Origin: CAZYQW01 sp964649825
Lineage (GTDB): Bacteria > Planctomycetota > B15-G4 > JADJEK01
Direction: 5' to 3'
Length of the DNA: 64,000 bases
Assembly (NCBI GenBank): GCA_964649825.1
Contig: CAZYQW010000147.1
Coordinates: 62,001 to 126,000, forward strand
Below are positions 18,862 through 27,834 of the stretch, one piece after another. A program made the position numbers and the translations under genes. Each line of letters starts with the position of its first letter. Position 1 is the stretch's first letter. The notes under the pieces are model-generated. The model worked only from the letters and a program-made list of their open reading frames with translations. It was not told the origin of the DNA and ran no database searches.

Positions 18862-20697
18862 ATGGTTTCCAAGCACCCAGATCGGCGAGGCCGATTCTCC
18901 ACCCTCACCGCGGCGGTTGCCGCCGGGGTCTTGGGGTTCCCTTCGCTCGGCTTCACCCAGTCGGACCAATGGTCGATCGAGACCGAGCTGCGGATCGGCA
19001 CCGACTACTTCGCCCCGGTCCACGCCACGCTCCTCCCGAGCGGCGACGTGATGATGATCGGCTTCACGCAGACGATGCTCTCGCCCACGTCGATGGGCGG
19101 GACGGCGGCGATCTGTGACCGCACCGGCACGACGACCGCGCTCTTCACGCCGGCGCCCCTCGGAACGCCGGTGCCGTCGAGCGTCGCCTTGTCGAACACG
19201 TATCCAGAATCCGTTGCCTATCCCGCGTCGCAGTACTGTTATCCCGACGGTGCATGCGGCGGAACCACTTGCCGCTCGGACACGTACTTCTGCAGTGGTC
19301 ATACGCTCCTCGACGACGGGAATCTCCTGCTCGTCGGCGGGCTTCGCCAGGACTATGCACTGCCGGGGTACGGCGCAGCCGGCGGCACGGACTACAGCGC
19401 GATCTGGGACTGGCAGGCGCCCGCGCTGACCGCGCAATGGTCGATGGTCCCGGGATCGTTCTCCGGCGTGCCGTCCGGCGCCTACACGCAAGGGATCTTC
19501 ACGGGCCACGAGCGGTACTATCCGACCGCGATGCGGCTCCACACCGGTGAGGTGATGATCATCGGTGGATCGCAGGTCCTCGCCGCGACGGGGTGGAGCG
19601 CGGTCCGGAACCTCGTCGCCGACGTCTTCTCTCCGGCGACCTCGACCTACGCTTCGATCGCGACGGAAGCCCCGGTCGAAGCGTTCAACGTCGACTACAC
19701 GCACACGTTCGTGCTGCCGGCGCCGGTGAGCGGCAACGACGTGATCCTCCTGGGCGACGACGCCGTCCCCGTTCTCCTCGACCTCGACGCGACGATGGAC
19801 CCGTGGACGGTCCAGACGAAGCAGGTGGGGGAGCAGATGGTCCCCGACGTTCGTCCGCCGGGACCGGGACTTCCGATGGTCCCGGATCCGAACAAGGGTG
19901 GCTCGACCGTCATGCTGCCGATTCGATTGACGAGCAGCTCGTTCGGCTACGCGAACGGTTCGATCCTCACCGCCGGCGGGCAGAAGGCGCCGGAGCAGAC
20001 CCAGGGCTACGGCGACTTCATCGACATCTATGACGTGGTCGACGAGACCTGGACCACCCAGCTCCCGCTGCAGAAACCGCGCCATCACCCGTCCACCGTG
20101 CTGCTGCCGGACGGTCAAGTCCTCTTCGTGTGCGGCCACACGCCGGCGTCGACGACTCCGCTGCCGCAGCAGGCGGAGTACCTATCTCTGCGCGGCAACT
20201 ACGGCACGACGCTCGGCACGATCGATCCGAACCTGGTTCCCCGGGGATACCACACGATCACGGTGCTCCTCCCCGACGGTCGGGTGCTCGTCGGCGGCGG
20301 TCGCAACGCGGGGTCCTCGGGATCGTCGGCGCTCGAGCGGGGGAGCGTGCAGTATCTCTCCCCGCCCTACATGTTCCGGCCTCGACCCACGATCACGTCC
20401 TGGCCGCGCGACGTCTCCTACGGCGACGATACGTTCCAACTGCGAGGCAAAGGACCGATCTCGGAGGTGGTGCTGGTAGGACTTGGATCGATGACCCACT
20501 CGATCGACATGAACCAGCGGCACGTGCAGCTCCGCATCCTGCATCAGGCGATCCACGTTCAGACCGGCCAGTACCTCGCGATCGTGCGCGGCCCGGCCCA
20601 GGGGCGGGTCGCACCACCGGGCTACTACATGCTGTTCGTCCTCGCGGGCGACGCGAAGCGAACTCCGTCCGAGGCGAGAATCGTCCGAGTGCAGTGA
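18862..20697 (+). CDS. Secreted galactose/glyoxal-oxidase-like copper radical oxidase (kelch + DUF1929)
   Basis: 611 residues with a signal peptide (basic start, then TLTAAVAAGVLGFPSLGF). A seven-bladed kelch-type propeller is followed by a C-terminal DUF1929/E-set domain from about residue 500. Residues at the positions used by galactose and glyoxal oxidases are all present: Cys144 (FCSGH), Tyr220 (RYYPTA), Tyr463-His464 (RGYHTITVLLPDG) and His546 (MTHSIDMNQRHVQL). It therefore looks catalytically complete, forming a Cys-Tyr cross-link and binding one copper; the likely reaction is alcohol or aldehyde oxidation with H2O2 release. I chose the ATG at 18862 because AAGGAG lies five bases before it. 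The substrate is unknown; metallothioneins elsewhere in the window may be coincidental. Confidence 0.85.
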   Translation: MVSKHPDRRGRFSTLTAAVAAGVLGFPSLGFTQSDQWSIETELRIGTDYFAPVHATLLPSGDVMMIGFTQTMLSPTSMGGTAAICDRTGTTTALFTPAPLGTPVPSSVALSNTYPESVAYPASQYCYPDGACGGTTCRSDTYFCSGHTLLDDGNLLLVGGLRQDYALPGYGAAGGTDYSAIWDWQAPALTAQWSMVPGSFSGVPSGAYTQGIFTGHERYYPTAMRLHTGEVMIIGGSQVLAATGWSAVRNLVADVFSPATSTYASIATEAPVEAFNVDYTHTFVLPAPVSGNDVILLGDDAVPVLLDLDATMDPWTVQTKQVGEQMVPDVRPPGPGLPMVPDPNKGGSTVMLPIRLTSSSFGYANGSILTAGGQKAPEQTQGYGDFIDIYDVVDETWTTQLPLQKPRHHPSTVLLPDGQVLFVCGHTPASTTPLPQQAEYLSLRGNYGTTLGTIDPNLVPRGYHTITVLLPDGRVLVGGGRNAGSSGSSALERGSVQYLSPPYMFRPRPTITSWPRDVSYGDDTFQLRGKGPISEVVLVGLGSMTHSIDMNQRHVQLRILHQAIHVQTGQYLAIVRGPAQGRVAPPGYYMLFVLAGDAKRTPSEARIVRVQ

Positions 20698-20816
20698 GCC
20701 GAGTCAGCGCTTCCGCAGCGTCCCGCGCTGCGATCCGAGCTTCGCTCGCTAGAGTCGTCTACCCGGCTTCCTGTCCCGGCCGGTGACGGATCGTGACATC
20801 GAGAATGGACCGATAG

Positions 20817-21392
20817 ATGACGTCGACGACGGACCGCGACGAGCGGCTCGTGGCGCGAGCGCGTCGGGGCGAGCGCGTCGCGATCGACGATCTGACCGAG
20901 CGGTTCGCCGCCATTCCCAGAATCGTGCGGATCTGCAACCACCGGCTCGGACGGCCCATCGCGGAGACCGAGCTCGGCGACGTGACGCAGAGCGCGCTCA
21001 TCGCCATCTGGAGGAAGATCGACGGCTACCGCGGGCATTCGTCGCTCGAGGCCTGGTTCTATGGCTTCTGCCTGCGGGAAGTGATGAAGGTGCGTCGTCG
21101 CCGGGCGCGTCGGCCGAGCGAGTGGCTCGCGGTCGGCGGCTCGACCGACGCGGCGGCTCGGCGAGAGATCGAACCGGAGCCGGTCGAATCCGATCGGATC
21201 GAGACCGAGATCGATGCGCTGGGACCGCCCGCGTCCGAGATCGTCCGCTTGAAGCACTTCGAGGAGCGGAGCTTCTCCGAGATCGCGAACTGCCTCGACA
21301 TGCCGTTGGGATCGGTGAAGACGCAGTACTACCGGGCCGTCGAACGTCTGCGCGTCAGCCTCGCTCCTCTGTGGAGGGCACTCCAAAGATGA
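20817..21392 (+). CDS. ECF-type RNA polymerase sigma factor
   Basis: 191 residues. Region 2 covers about 20-95 (LGDVTQSALIAIWRKIDGYRGHSSLEAWFYGFCLREV) and region 4 about 128-182 (IVRLKHFEERSFSEIANCLDMPLGSVKTQYYRAVERL). A charged, low-complexity linker separates them. It is the first gene of a three-gene operon: the anti-sigma-like gene overlaps it by four bases (ATGA) and the CHAT protease follows. Direct repeats GTGAC-N6-GTGAC at about 20782-20797 lie upstream and could be part of an autoregulated promoter; this is only a suggestion. Confidence 0.9.
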   Translation: MTSTTDRDERLVARARRGERVAIDDLTERFAAIPRIVRICNHRLGRPIAETELGDVTQSALIAIWRKIDGYRGHSSLEAWFYGFCLREVMKVRRRRARRPSEWLAVGGSTDAAARREIEPEPVESDRIETEIDALGPPASEIVRLKHFEERSFSEIANCLDMPLGSVKTQYYRAVERLRVSLAPLWRALQR

Positions 21393-22105
21393 GCGAGGTG
21401 CACACCGGTGACGACATGGATGAATGCTCGGAGGAGTTCTACCGCCGCGTCGTGCTCGGCGAGATCGACGTCGACTCCGAGGAGGTGGCAGCCCGACGTC
21501 GCGGCGATCCCGAGTTCACGCGTGCCTTGGTCGAGTGGCAGAGCACCATCGACGCGCTCGCGTCGGCGCGGCGCGAGCGGAGCGCCGCCCTCCACGAGCT
21601 CCAATCGTGTCCGAACGAAGATGCGGATCGGCTCGCCGCGCGTCGCTTTCTCGACCGCCGGCTCTCGTCCCGCGAGCGTCGCCGCCGCGCTGCGATTGCC
21701 TGGGCCGCGGCGGCGACCGCGGCGATCCTGCTCGGAGCGTCGCTTCTCGGGGTGTTCGACACGGGTGGACGGACGGGCGGCCGGAGCGGACCGCTCGACG
21801 GTCGACCGGGTCGACCGGTCCCCGTCGGCCCCGTCGAGCGCGTCGATCACTTCGTCGTGCCCGCCGCGATCCCGACCGGTGGCCGGCTGGTCATTCGCGT
21901 CCTCGACCAGGACGGCGGCGACGTCTGGGAGATTCGACGCGAGGCCGATTCGCTTACCGAGCCTCGGCTCGACCTCGACGAGGAGCGGATCCGGTCGTTG
22001 CCGCGTCGGTTCCGCTGGTCGTACGAGATCGTCGACGGCACGGGCGAACCGGTCTCGTCCGGCGCGTACGACGTCGAGATCGTCGGCCCGAATCGAGGAT
22101 CGTAG
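21389..22105 (+). CDS. Single-pass membrane anti-sigma-like protein
   Basis: 238 residues. It has an acidic cytoplasmic N-terminus (about 1-95; EEFYRRVVLGEIDVDSEEVAARR), one membrane span at about 99-117 (AIAWAAAATAAILLGASLL), a Gly/Arg/Pro-rich linker, then an extracytoplasmic beta-rich domain (about 150-238). This topology, and translational coupling to the sigma gene, is how membrane anti-sigma factors are usually arranged. It lacks the HxxxCxxC zinc motif of ZAS-type anti-sigmas, so the assignment rests on topology and position. Release of the sigma factor would require proteolysis or a conformational change. Confidence 0.65.
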   Translation: MSEVHTGDDMDECSEEFYRRVVLGEIDVDSEEVAARRRGDPEFTRALVEWQSTIDALASARRERSAALHELQSCPNEDADRLAARRFLDRRLSSRERRRRAAIAWAAAATAAILLGASLLGVFDTGGRTGGRSGPLDGRPGRPVPVGPVERVDHFVVPAAIPTGGRLVIRVLDQDGGDVWEIRREADSLTEPRLDLDEERIRSLPRRFRWSYEIVDGTGEPVSSGAYDVEIVGPNRGS

Positions 22106-22111
22106 GGACCC

Positions 22112-24703
22112 ATGGCGACGAAGCCGGCACGCTTCACGCGACGCGCCGCCCGAACGATCGCGGGTGCGACGCTTGCTCTCCTCCTCGGCGCGACGACGAT
22201 GGCGGGCGACGAGGCGGCGATCGACCTCGTCGATCGCGTGACGCGGGCCGCGGCCGGCGAGGAGGCGATCGACGCGGACGGCCTCTTGGACGCGTATCGC
22301 GTGGTGATGGGCCGGTGGGTCGCCGACGCGCACGCGATGGACGTCGACGTCATGCGATTCGTCGAAGCGGTGCACGCTACGCGCGAGCGGTTGGGCGGCG
22401 CCGGGCATCGGTTCGCGGAGCTCGACTGGCGAATCCACTCGTTTCGACTCGCGCAGGTGGGGCGGCTGTCCGAGCTCGAGCGATTCGTGTCGGTGGTCGC
22501 CCCCGCCTACGGAAGCACGACCCCGTACGCGGCGCTCCTATGGATCGATCTGGCGGGCATTCAACGGGAGCTCGGCGAGCTCGACGAAGCCGCCGCGAGC
22601 ATGGATCGTGCCGCGGACGTGCTCGACGCCATCGGCGATTCGGACGACCCGCGCGTCGCGGATCCGCTCGCTCGCGCGCGGTGCCTGCTGGCTGGAAGCC
22701 GCGCGTTCGAGATGATCGAGCGCGGGCTCGCGGACCTCGCCCACCCGTTCGTCGAGGAGTGTGTCGACCAGGGGGAGCGCTTGCTGCACGACCGGGACGA
22801 CCCGTCGCTCTACCTGGATGCCCTCCTCGTCCGCATCGCGCACGCGATGGCCCTCGATCGCTTCGAGGAAGTCGTTCGATGGGTCGACGACGAGGAGGCG
22901 CGTGAGGTGATGCAGAGGCCGGCGTCCGCCGCGCAGCGGAGCAAGATCCTCCTTCGAGTCGGGATGAGTCAGGTCTTCCTCGAGCGTTTCGATCCGGACC
23001 GCCCCGTAGAGGCTCGGCGTACGCTCGAGTCCATCGAGGCAGAGATCGACGCCGGCGGTGATCTCGTCGAGCGGCGGCTGCTTCGCGTCTGGACGGCGAT
23101 CGCGGCGATGCACGAGGGTCGACTGGATGAGGCTCGCGCGGCGATCGCCGCCGCCGCGGCGCTCGTCGACCCGGAACAGGTCGACTTCGATCCGCATTTC
23201 GCGACGGTCCAGGCGCTTCGCGCTCGACTGGCTCGCCAGACCGGGGCCGGCATGGCGGAGCTTCGGTCCGAGCTCGAGAGGATCGACGACGTGCTCGATC
23301 GAACGATCGAGAGCTGGCGGGCGCGGGCGGTCACCGCCACCGGGCAAGGGTTCCTCCTCTTCGACGAGGTGAACGACGTAGTGGCCGAGACGGTCGCGTT
23401 GCTCGTGGCGGTCCACGGCCGCGAACGGGGCGCCGAGGAAGCGTGGAACCGGCTGCTGCGCGTTCAATCCGTCGGATCGCTGGCTCGATCGCTGGGCGGC
23501 GGCGCGCCGACCCTCGACGAGGTCCGGGCGCGGTTCTGTGGCGCTCGGCGGGGCTGTCTCCTCGTCGTGCCGGGGTGGAACGGCAGCTACGCGTTGCTCC
23601 TCGACGCGATGCACGCGGGCTGCTTCGACCTGCCGCCCTCGTTCGAGCTCGCGCGCGCGCGTCGCGACGTCGTGGCGGCGGCGAGCGGCGTCGTGCGCGG
23701 CGACGCGGGGAGGAACGAGGCGAGTCTCGCGCCGATTCTCGTGCGCGCGAGCGCCGCGTTCCTTCCCGGCGCGGTCGCATCCGGGATCGACGCTTGGGAC
23801 GGGATCACGGTCGTAGCGACGGACGGCACCGGCTACCTCCCGTTCGAGCTGCTGCCGTTCCGAGACGGCGTCACGCTCGGCGAGCGCTTCGCGATCGACT
23901 ACCTGCCCTCGATGCCGGTCGGTCTGGTGCTCCTGGATCGCGCGGGCGCTCGCTCGGTCGTTCGTGCCGCGGACGCGATGGGGGTGGTCATGGTCGGGCT
24001 CGACGACGACGGAAGCGACGGGCTCGCGTTCGGGGCGGAGGAACGGCGGCTCTTGCTCGACGCGTGGTCGGTTCGAGATCCGCTCGTGGTGCGGGCCCGC
24101 GACACCGGAGTGGCGGCGCTCGAGGACGTGACGGTGGCAGGCGCCGATTGGCTTCAGATCATCGCCCACGGCGCCCGAGACGAGCGGAGCGTTCGCCCTT
24201 TCGGTTTACGCCTCGGTCGCGATCGGCTGACGCCGGAGCGAGCCGAGCGCGTCGCGATGCCGCCCGTCGTGGTGGTCACCGCGTGCGAGACGTGGCGCGG
24301 CCCCATGAGACGCGGCGATGATGGTCGGGATCACCTGGCCGGAGCGCTTTTCTTGGCCGGCGCCGATCTGCTGGTGATGAGCCACGCGCCGGTGGATCAC
24401 CACGACGCCTTGCGCGCGACGAACGTGTTCCACCGCGCGGTGGCGGAGGGGCATTCGCCGGCGGAGGCGATGCGTCGCGCCCGAGAGCTCGCGCGCCGTC
24501 GGAGCGGCGGACGAATCCCGGTGAACGCGTCGCTGATCCACGTCCTGGGGCTCGGGCACGAACCGATCTTCGCGTCGTCGCCCCTGGCGGCGGGCGACGA
24601 CGCGGCGCCGCGAAGATGGTGGATCGGCGCGCTTGCCGCGGCGGCCGTGGTCGGCGTCGGCTGGCGAGTCTCGCGAAGACGGCGGAATCAATCGCTCGTT
24701 TGA
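22112..24703 (+). CDS. Secreted, membrane-anchored TPR-CHAT caspase-like protease
   Basis: 863 residues. A basic start and hydrophobic stretch (TIAGATLALLLGATTMAG) form a signal peptide, and WWIGALAAAAVVGVGW followed by basic residues near the end forms a C-terminal anchor. The middle (about 70-400) is a helical TPR-like array. The CHAT domain (about 560-830) contains the predicted dyad His686 (IIAHGAR) and Cys725 (VVVTACETWRG), with the family's closing LAGALFLAGADLLVMSHAPVDHHDA. CHAT proteases are caspase-like and act in bacterial immunity and cell-death modules. Here the protein appears to face outside the cytoplasm and belongs to a sigma/anti-sigma operon, starting 6 bp after the anti-sigma gene with AGGGA before the ATG. 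Confidence 0.87.
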   Translation: MATKPARFTRRAARTIAGATLALLLGATTMAGDEAAIDLVDRVTRAAAGEEAIDADGLLDAYRVVMGRWVADAHAMDVDVMRFVEAVHATRERLGGAGHRFAELDWRIHSFRLAQVGRLSELERFVSVVAPAYGSTTPYAALLWIDLAGIQRELGELDEAAASMDRAADVLDAIGDSDDPRVADPLARARCLLAGSRAFEMIERGLADLAHPFVEECVDQGERLLHDRDDPSLYLDALLVRIAHAMALDRFEEVVRWVDDEEAREVMQRPASAAQRSKILLRVGMSQVFLERFDPDRPVEARRTLESIEAEIDAGGDLVERRLLRVWTAIAAMHEGRLDEARAAIAAAAALVDPEQVDFDPHFATVQALRARLARQTGAGMAELRSELERIDDVLDRTIESWRARAVTATGQGFLLFDEVNDVVAETVALLVAVHGRERGAEEAWNRLLRVQSVGSLARSLGGGAPTLDEVRARFCGARRGCLLVVPGWNGSYALLLDAMHAGCFDLPPSFELARARRDVVAAASGVVRGDAGRNEASLAPILVRASAAFLPGAVASGIDAWDGITVVATDGTGYLPFELLPFRDGVTLGERFAIDYLPSMPVGLVLLDRAGARSVVRAADAMGVVMVGLDDDGSDGLAFGAEERRLLLDAWSVRDPLVVRARDTGVAALEDVTVAGADWLQIIAHGARDERSVRPFGLRLGRDRLTPERAERVAMPPVVVVTACETWRGPMRRGDDGRDHLAGALFLAGADLLVMSHAPVDHHDALRATNVFHRAVAEGHSPAEAMRRARELARRRSGGRIPVNASLIHVLGLGHEPIFASSPLAAGDDAAPRRWWIGALAAAAVVGVGWRVSRRRRNQSLV

Positions 24704-24704
24704 G

Positions 24705-24730
24705 ACGATCGTCCTGCTACGGAGGATCGT
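24705..24730. terminator. Short hairpin between convergent genes
   Basis: ACGATC pairs with GATCGT and TCC with GGA around a TGCTAC loop, spanning the 13-bp gap between the stop codons of the CHAT gene and the convergent propeller-like gene. There is no T-run on either side, so a terminator role is uncertain. Confidence 0.3.
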
Positions 24731-26279
24731 TCGCGCAGCCCCCACGCCCGCCGTTCAGGAGTCCGCAGCCGTTGCCGGGGTCGCCGCCGACGCATCCGTT
24801 CGGGAGACGGCCCGCCACGAGGGAGTAGAGCGTGGGGTCCGGAACGTACAGCAGGACGCTCGACGGGGCCTGCCCGACGATCACTGTTCCGTCGAGCGCG
24901 ACCGGCGTCACCTCGTAGATTCGAATCGGGCCGAGCGACGCGGCCGGCGTGGTCAATGTGACGGCGTACGGCGGGTTCGGCGCGATCGGGACGTAGGAGA
25001 TCGTGCTGCCATCGGGGACCCATTTCGCCTCCGTCGCGCCGCCCTGCGTCAACTGCCGGAGCTGGAAGTGGGTGGCGGCCGCGAACGCGGTCGTATCGAC
25101 GGGCGGCGTGAAGACGATCAGTGCGATCTCCTCGCCGCCGTTGATCGACACGCTTTCCTGTTCGCTCCACGTGAGCCGCCTCGACTCCTCGTCGATCGTC
25201 TGGTTCAGCACGAAGCGCAGGTCGAACGATCCACTGTCCTCGAGGCCGAGCAAGAGATCGATGTCGCCGTCGCCGTCGGCGTCTCCTGTCGCCGAAGCGC
25301 GGAGAATGGACCCCTCGTTCGGGAGAAAGCAAGGCGTCCCGATCGAGATCGTGCCCCCCGGCGCCGCGGCGGAGAAGAGGGACGAGAACGACTCGACGGA
25401 CGAGCCGGTCCCGCTTCGAACGAAGACTCGGGCTTCACCGGCGCCGCCCGAACGACGCAAGCGGACGAGGTCGGAGCGGTGATCTCCGTCGTAGTCGAAG
25501 GAGTGTATGCCGCCGGGCGACCCGATGAAGTCACGGCTCGCGACGCCGTGCGAGTTCGCGACGTAGACGACCGAACCCGACGCGGCTGGAACTTCCCACG
25601 CGATCAGGTCGCGTTCCTCCGGCGAGCTCGCGCGGGACACCGCGAGGGTTCCTCCTTCGCCGCGAACGATCGGCTCGGCGAGCGGCTGGCCGTTCAGCGC
25701 GAGCAACTCGAGACGATCGCCGACCGCCACGACCAGCTCGTCCCCAGCGACCCCGTCCCAGTCGATGGATTCCACGTCGGCGACGGGCGCGCCCGTCTCG
25801 ATCGTGCCGAGCGACGCCAGTTCCGCGTCGAGCAGCTCGAGGTCGTGCTCGCCGATCCCGATCACGAGCGGTGCTCCGTCGTACGTGAGGACGATCAGCC
25901 GGCGTCCCGCGAACGAGGGTCGCTGGATGTCGACGATCGAGAACGACGGAACGGCCGTCGGGAGCACGTGCAGCACCCCCAGGCCGCTACCCGTCGTCAG
26001 CAGGAGAACGTCCCGGCCGCCCTCCCCGGCTCCATCGAGGGTCGCCACGTCGACGACGCCGTCGGTTCCGACCGGCATCGGGACGTCGAGCGCGCCGGCG
26101 CTTTCGTGGTAATGGAGGCCGCCGCCCGCGAGAACGAACAGATCGAGGCCGAGGTCGTGGCTGAAGGCGCCGACGTCGACGGCATGGATGGCGGGGCCGT
26201 TCCAGAGCGGGTACGACTCCCAGACGTCGATCGGGTTCGGGACGAGCAGAGCGGTGAGGACGGAGAGCGATGCGAGCAT
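24717..26279 (-). CDS. Secreted FG-GAP/VCBS-type beta-propeller protein
   Basis: 520 residues. Start chosen at the ATG at 26279: AGGGA sits just upstream, and the product begins with a signal peptide (MLASLSVLTALLVPNP). The repeats have the FG-GAP cadence with acidic calcium-binding loops (FDYDGDHRSDLVRLRR, TGDADGDGDIDLLLGLED). It ends with a Gly/Asn/Cys-rich tail (CVGGDPGNGCG). Proteins of this sort are usually exported and bind carbohydrate, protein or metal. It is transcribed toward the CHAT operon. A tandem GGAGCCAT/GGAGCCAT duplication at about 26290-26306 precedes the gene. Function unknown. Confidence 0.75.
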   Translation of the reverse strand: MLASLSVLTALLVPNPIDVWESYPLWNGPAIHAVDVGAFSHDLGLDLFVLAGGGLHYHESAGALDVPMPVGTDGVVDVATLDGAGEGGRDVLLLTTGSGLGVLHVLPTAVPSFSIVDIQRPSFAGRRLIVLTYDGAPLVIGIGEHDLELLDAELASLGTIETGAPVADVESIDWDGVAGDELVVAVGDRLELLALNGQPLAEPIVRGEGGTLAVSRASSPEERDLIAWEVPAASGSVVYVANSHGVASRDFIGSPGGIHSFDYDGDHRSDLVRLRRSGGAGEARVFVRSGTGSSVESFSSLFSAAAPGGTISIGTPCFLPNEGSILRASATGDADGDGDIDLLLGLEDSGSFDLRFVLNQTIDEESRRLTWSEQESVSINGGEEIALIVFTPPVDTTAFAAATHFQLRQLTQGGATEAKWVPDGSTISYVPIAPNPPYAVTLTTPAASLGPIRIYEVTPVALDGTVIVGQAPSSVLLYVPDPTLYSLVAGRLPNGCVGGDPGNGCGLLNGGRGGCANDPP

Positions 26280-26323
26280 GTTCGTTCCCTGGAGCCATGG
26301 AGCCATGGATCGATGCGGGGCCG

Positions 26324-26962
26324 TCAGCCGGGAACGCCCCGGCTCAGCAAGTCCGCCGTGAGCCGCATCACCACCAGCACGACCGCGACGACGCCGGGTA
26401 GGGTCACGAGCAGGATCGCGAACTTCCGTCGATCGTCTCGAGTGGTACGGCTGACGAGACGATACGCGAGTCCGAACGTCAGGCCGGCGACGGAGAGTCC
26501 GATGGTTCCCGCCAGCACCGACCCGAGCGAATCGCGCGGTGCGTCGCGCATCGTCCAGTAGCCGGCCGCCGCCGCGACCGTCTCGATCGGGAGCGCGACC
26601 ATGCCGCAGAGGATTCCGTGCGCCGCGACGAACGGCGCGACCGCGCCGCGCCAGGCCGTGCGCTCGACGAGCCCTTTGGCGAGCACCGCGCCCAGATAGA
26701 TCGAAACGGACCAGTACGGGATCACGATCCACGGAACGTCGGCGAAGTCGAGCCACCCGCCGGAGAACCGAACGGTTCGCGATCCGTCGCGCAGGATCGA
26801 GTGTGCGCAGAGCCCGATCGCGCCGGTCAAGAGCAGCCAGATCGCGGCGAACCACCGACCGTGGGTGGCGATCGCATGGGCGAGCAGGACGAGTGCACCC
26901 ACGGACAGGCCGAGATCGAATGCTCCGGTGGGCGCGAGCTCGGGGGCGCCGGGGCTGTTCAC
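26324..26962 (-). CDS. Polytopic membrane protein, possibly CruF/DUF422-like
   Basis: 212 residues with about seven hydrophobic segments (LGLSVGALVLLAHAI, FAAIWLLLTGAIGLCAH, VPWIVIPYWSVSIYLGAVLA, FAILLVTLPGVVAVVLVVM). The arrangement around GMVALPIETVAAAAGYWTM loosely recalls carotenoid-biosynthesis CruF-like proteins, where a polar helix ends with G-x-W; this is weak. The GTG start overlaps the upstream small gene by four bases (GTGA), and GGAG lies nine bases before. It forms a two-gene operon with that membrane peptide. Substrate and function are not known. Confidence 0.6.
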   Translation of the reverse strand: MNSPGAPELAPTGAFDLGLSVGALVLLAHAIATHGRWFAAIWLLLTGAIGLCAHSILRDGSRTVRFSGGWLDFADVPWIVIPYWSVSIYLGAVLAKGLVERTAWRGAVAPFVAAHGILCGMVALPIETVAAAAGYWTMRDAPRDSLGSVLAGTIGLSVAGLTFGLAYRLVSRTTRDDRRKFAILLVTLPGVVAVVLVVMRLTADLLSRGVPG

Positions 26963-27135
26963 GGCCGGCCGCTCCGGCGACGGCCGCTCGCATGGTAGGC
27001 GACCGCGAGGACGACGAGCGGAACCGCGGTCAGCGCGAGCGAAGGGCGGCGCAGATCCACGCCGGCCACGCACGCGACCGTGCCGGCGATCGAGAGCAGG
27101 GCGGCGACGGGGAGCATGGGGACGATTCGGCCCAT
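26959..27135 (-). CDS. Small two-span membrane protein
   Basis: 58 residues beginning MGRIVPMLPVAALLSIAG. It has two hydrophobic segments (about 6-25 and 35-49) and a basic C-terminus (ASGRRRSGRP). The stop overlaps the start of the next membrane-protein gene, so the two are probably made together. The start is divergent from the HAD phosphatase gene with 48 bp between them. No family recognised. Confidence 0.5.
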   Translation of the reverse strand: MGRIVPMLPVAALLSIAGTVACVAGVDLRRPSLALTAVPLVVLAVAYHASGRRRSGRP

Positions 27136-27183
27136 GCGCGAGAAGATAGCGCGTGCCGCCGGGAGACTGGTAATCTCGCCCGG

Positions 27184-27834
27184 ATGTTCTCCGTCGACCT
27201 TGTTCTCTTCGACATGGACGGCGTCCTGGCGGACACCGAGCCGCTTCACCTCGCCGCGACGAACCGCGTGCTCGAAGCGGAGGGCGTGCACATCGCGGAA
27301 GATGAGTGTCGTGCCTTCCTCGGGAACACCGATGAGGCCTATTTTCGCGCGCTGAAGCGGCGGTACGCGCTCGCGTCGCCCGTCGAGCATTACGTCGATC
27401 GCAAGGCTTGCGAAGTCCTGTCCTGCGTCCGCGAGCTGGTTCCGAACCCCGGCGTGTGCGAGCTCCTCTTGCGGCTCCGCATGAACGGCGTGAAGACGTG
27501 CGTCGCGTCCTCGTCCGCCCCCATGCTGATCGACGCGGTGGTGGACGCGCTCGGGTTGCGACGCTCGTTCGACGGGCTCTTCTCGGCGTCGATGGTTCCA
27601 CGCGGGAAGCCAAGTCCCGACCTGTTCTATCACGCGTCTCGCCAGCTCGGGGTCGGGCCGGCGGCCTGCCTCGTCATCGAAGACGCGCCGGCCGGCATCG
27701 AGGCGGCGCGGCGGGCTGGAATGCGTGTCGTCGCGGTGCGGACCGACATGACCGAGGGGCTCGATCTCTCACCCGCGAACCACGTGATCGATAGCCTGCT
27801 CGACTTCGAGGATCGGTTCCTTCATGACGCCTGA
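27184..27834 (+). CDS. HAD-superfamily phosphatase, beta-phosphoglucomutase-like
   Basis: 216 residues. Motif I is FDMDGVLADTE (nucleophile Asp10), motif II VASSSA, motif III the lysine of RGKPSPDLFYHA, and motif IV VIEDAPAGIEAARRAGM. The helical cap after motif I marks it as subclass I, with beta-phosphoglucomutase, phosphoglycolate phosphatase and sugar-phosphatase homologues. It probably dephosphorylates or isomerises a small sugar phosphate. It overlaps the following methyltransferase gene by 11 bp. The N-terminus is fixed at the ATG just before the motif; the frame remains open further upstream without family similarity. Confidence 0.9.
   Translation: MFSVDLVLFDMDGVLADTEPLHLAATNRVLEAEGVHIAEDECRAFLGNTDEAYFRALKRRYALASPVEHYVDRKACEVLSCVRELVPNPGVCELLLRLRMNGVKTCVASSSAPMLIDAVVDALGLRRSFDGLFSASMVPRGKPSPDLFYHASRQLGVGPAACLVIEDAPAGIEAARRAGMRVVAVRTDMTEGLDLSPANHVIDSLLDFEDRFLHDA

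Noticed and set aside
20716..20735. Hairpin CGCAGCG/CGCTGCG after the copper oxidase as a terminator
   Set aside because: Short stem, no T-run, and such GC stems are common by chance here.
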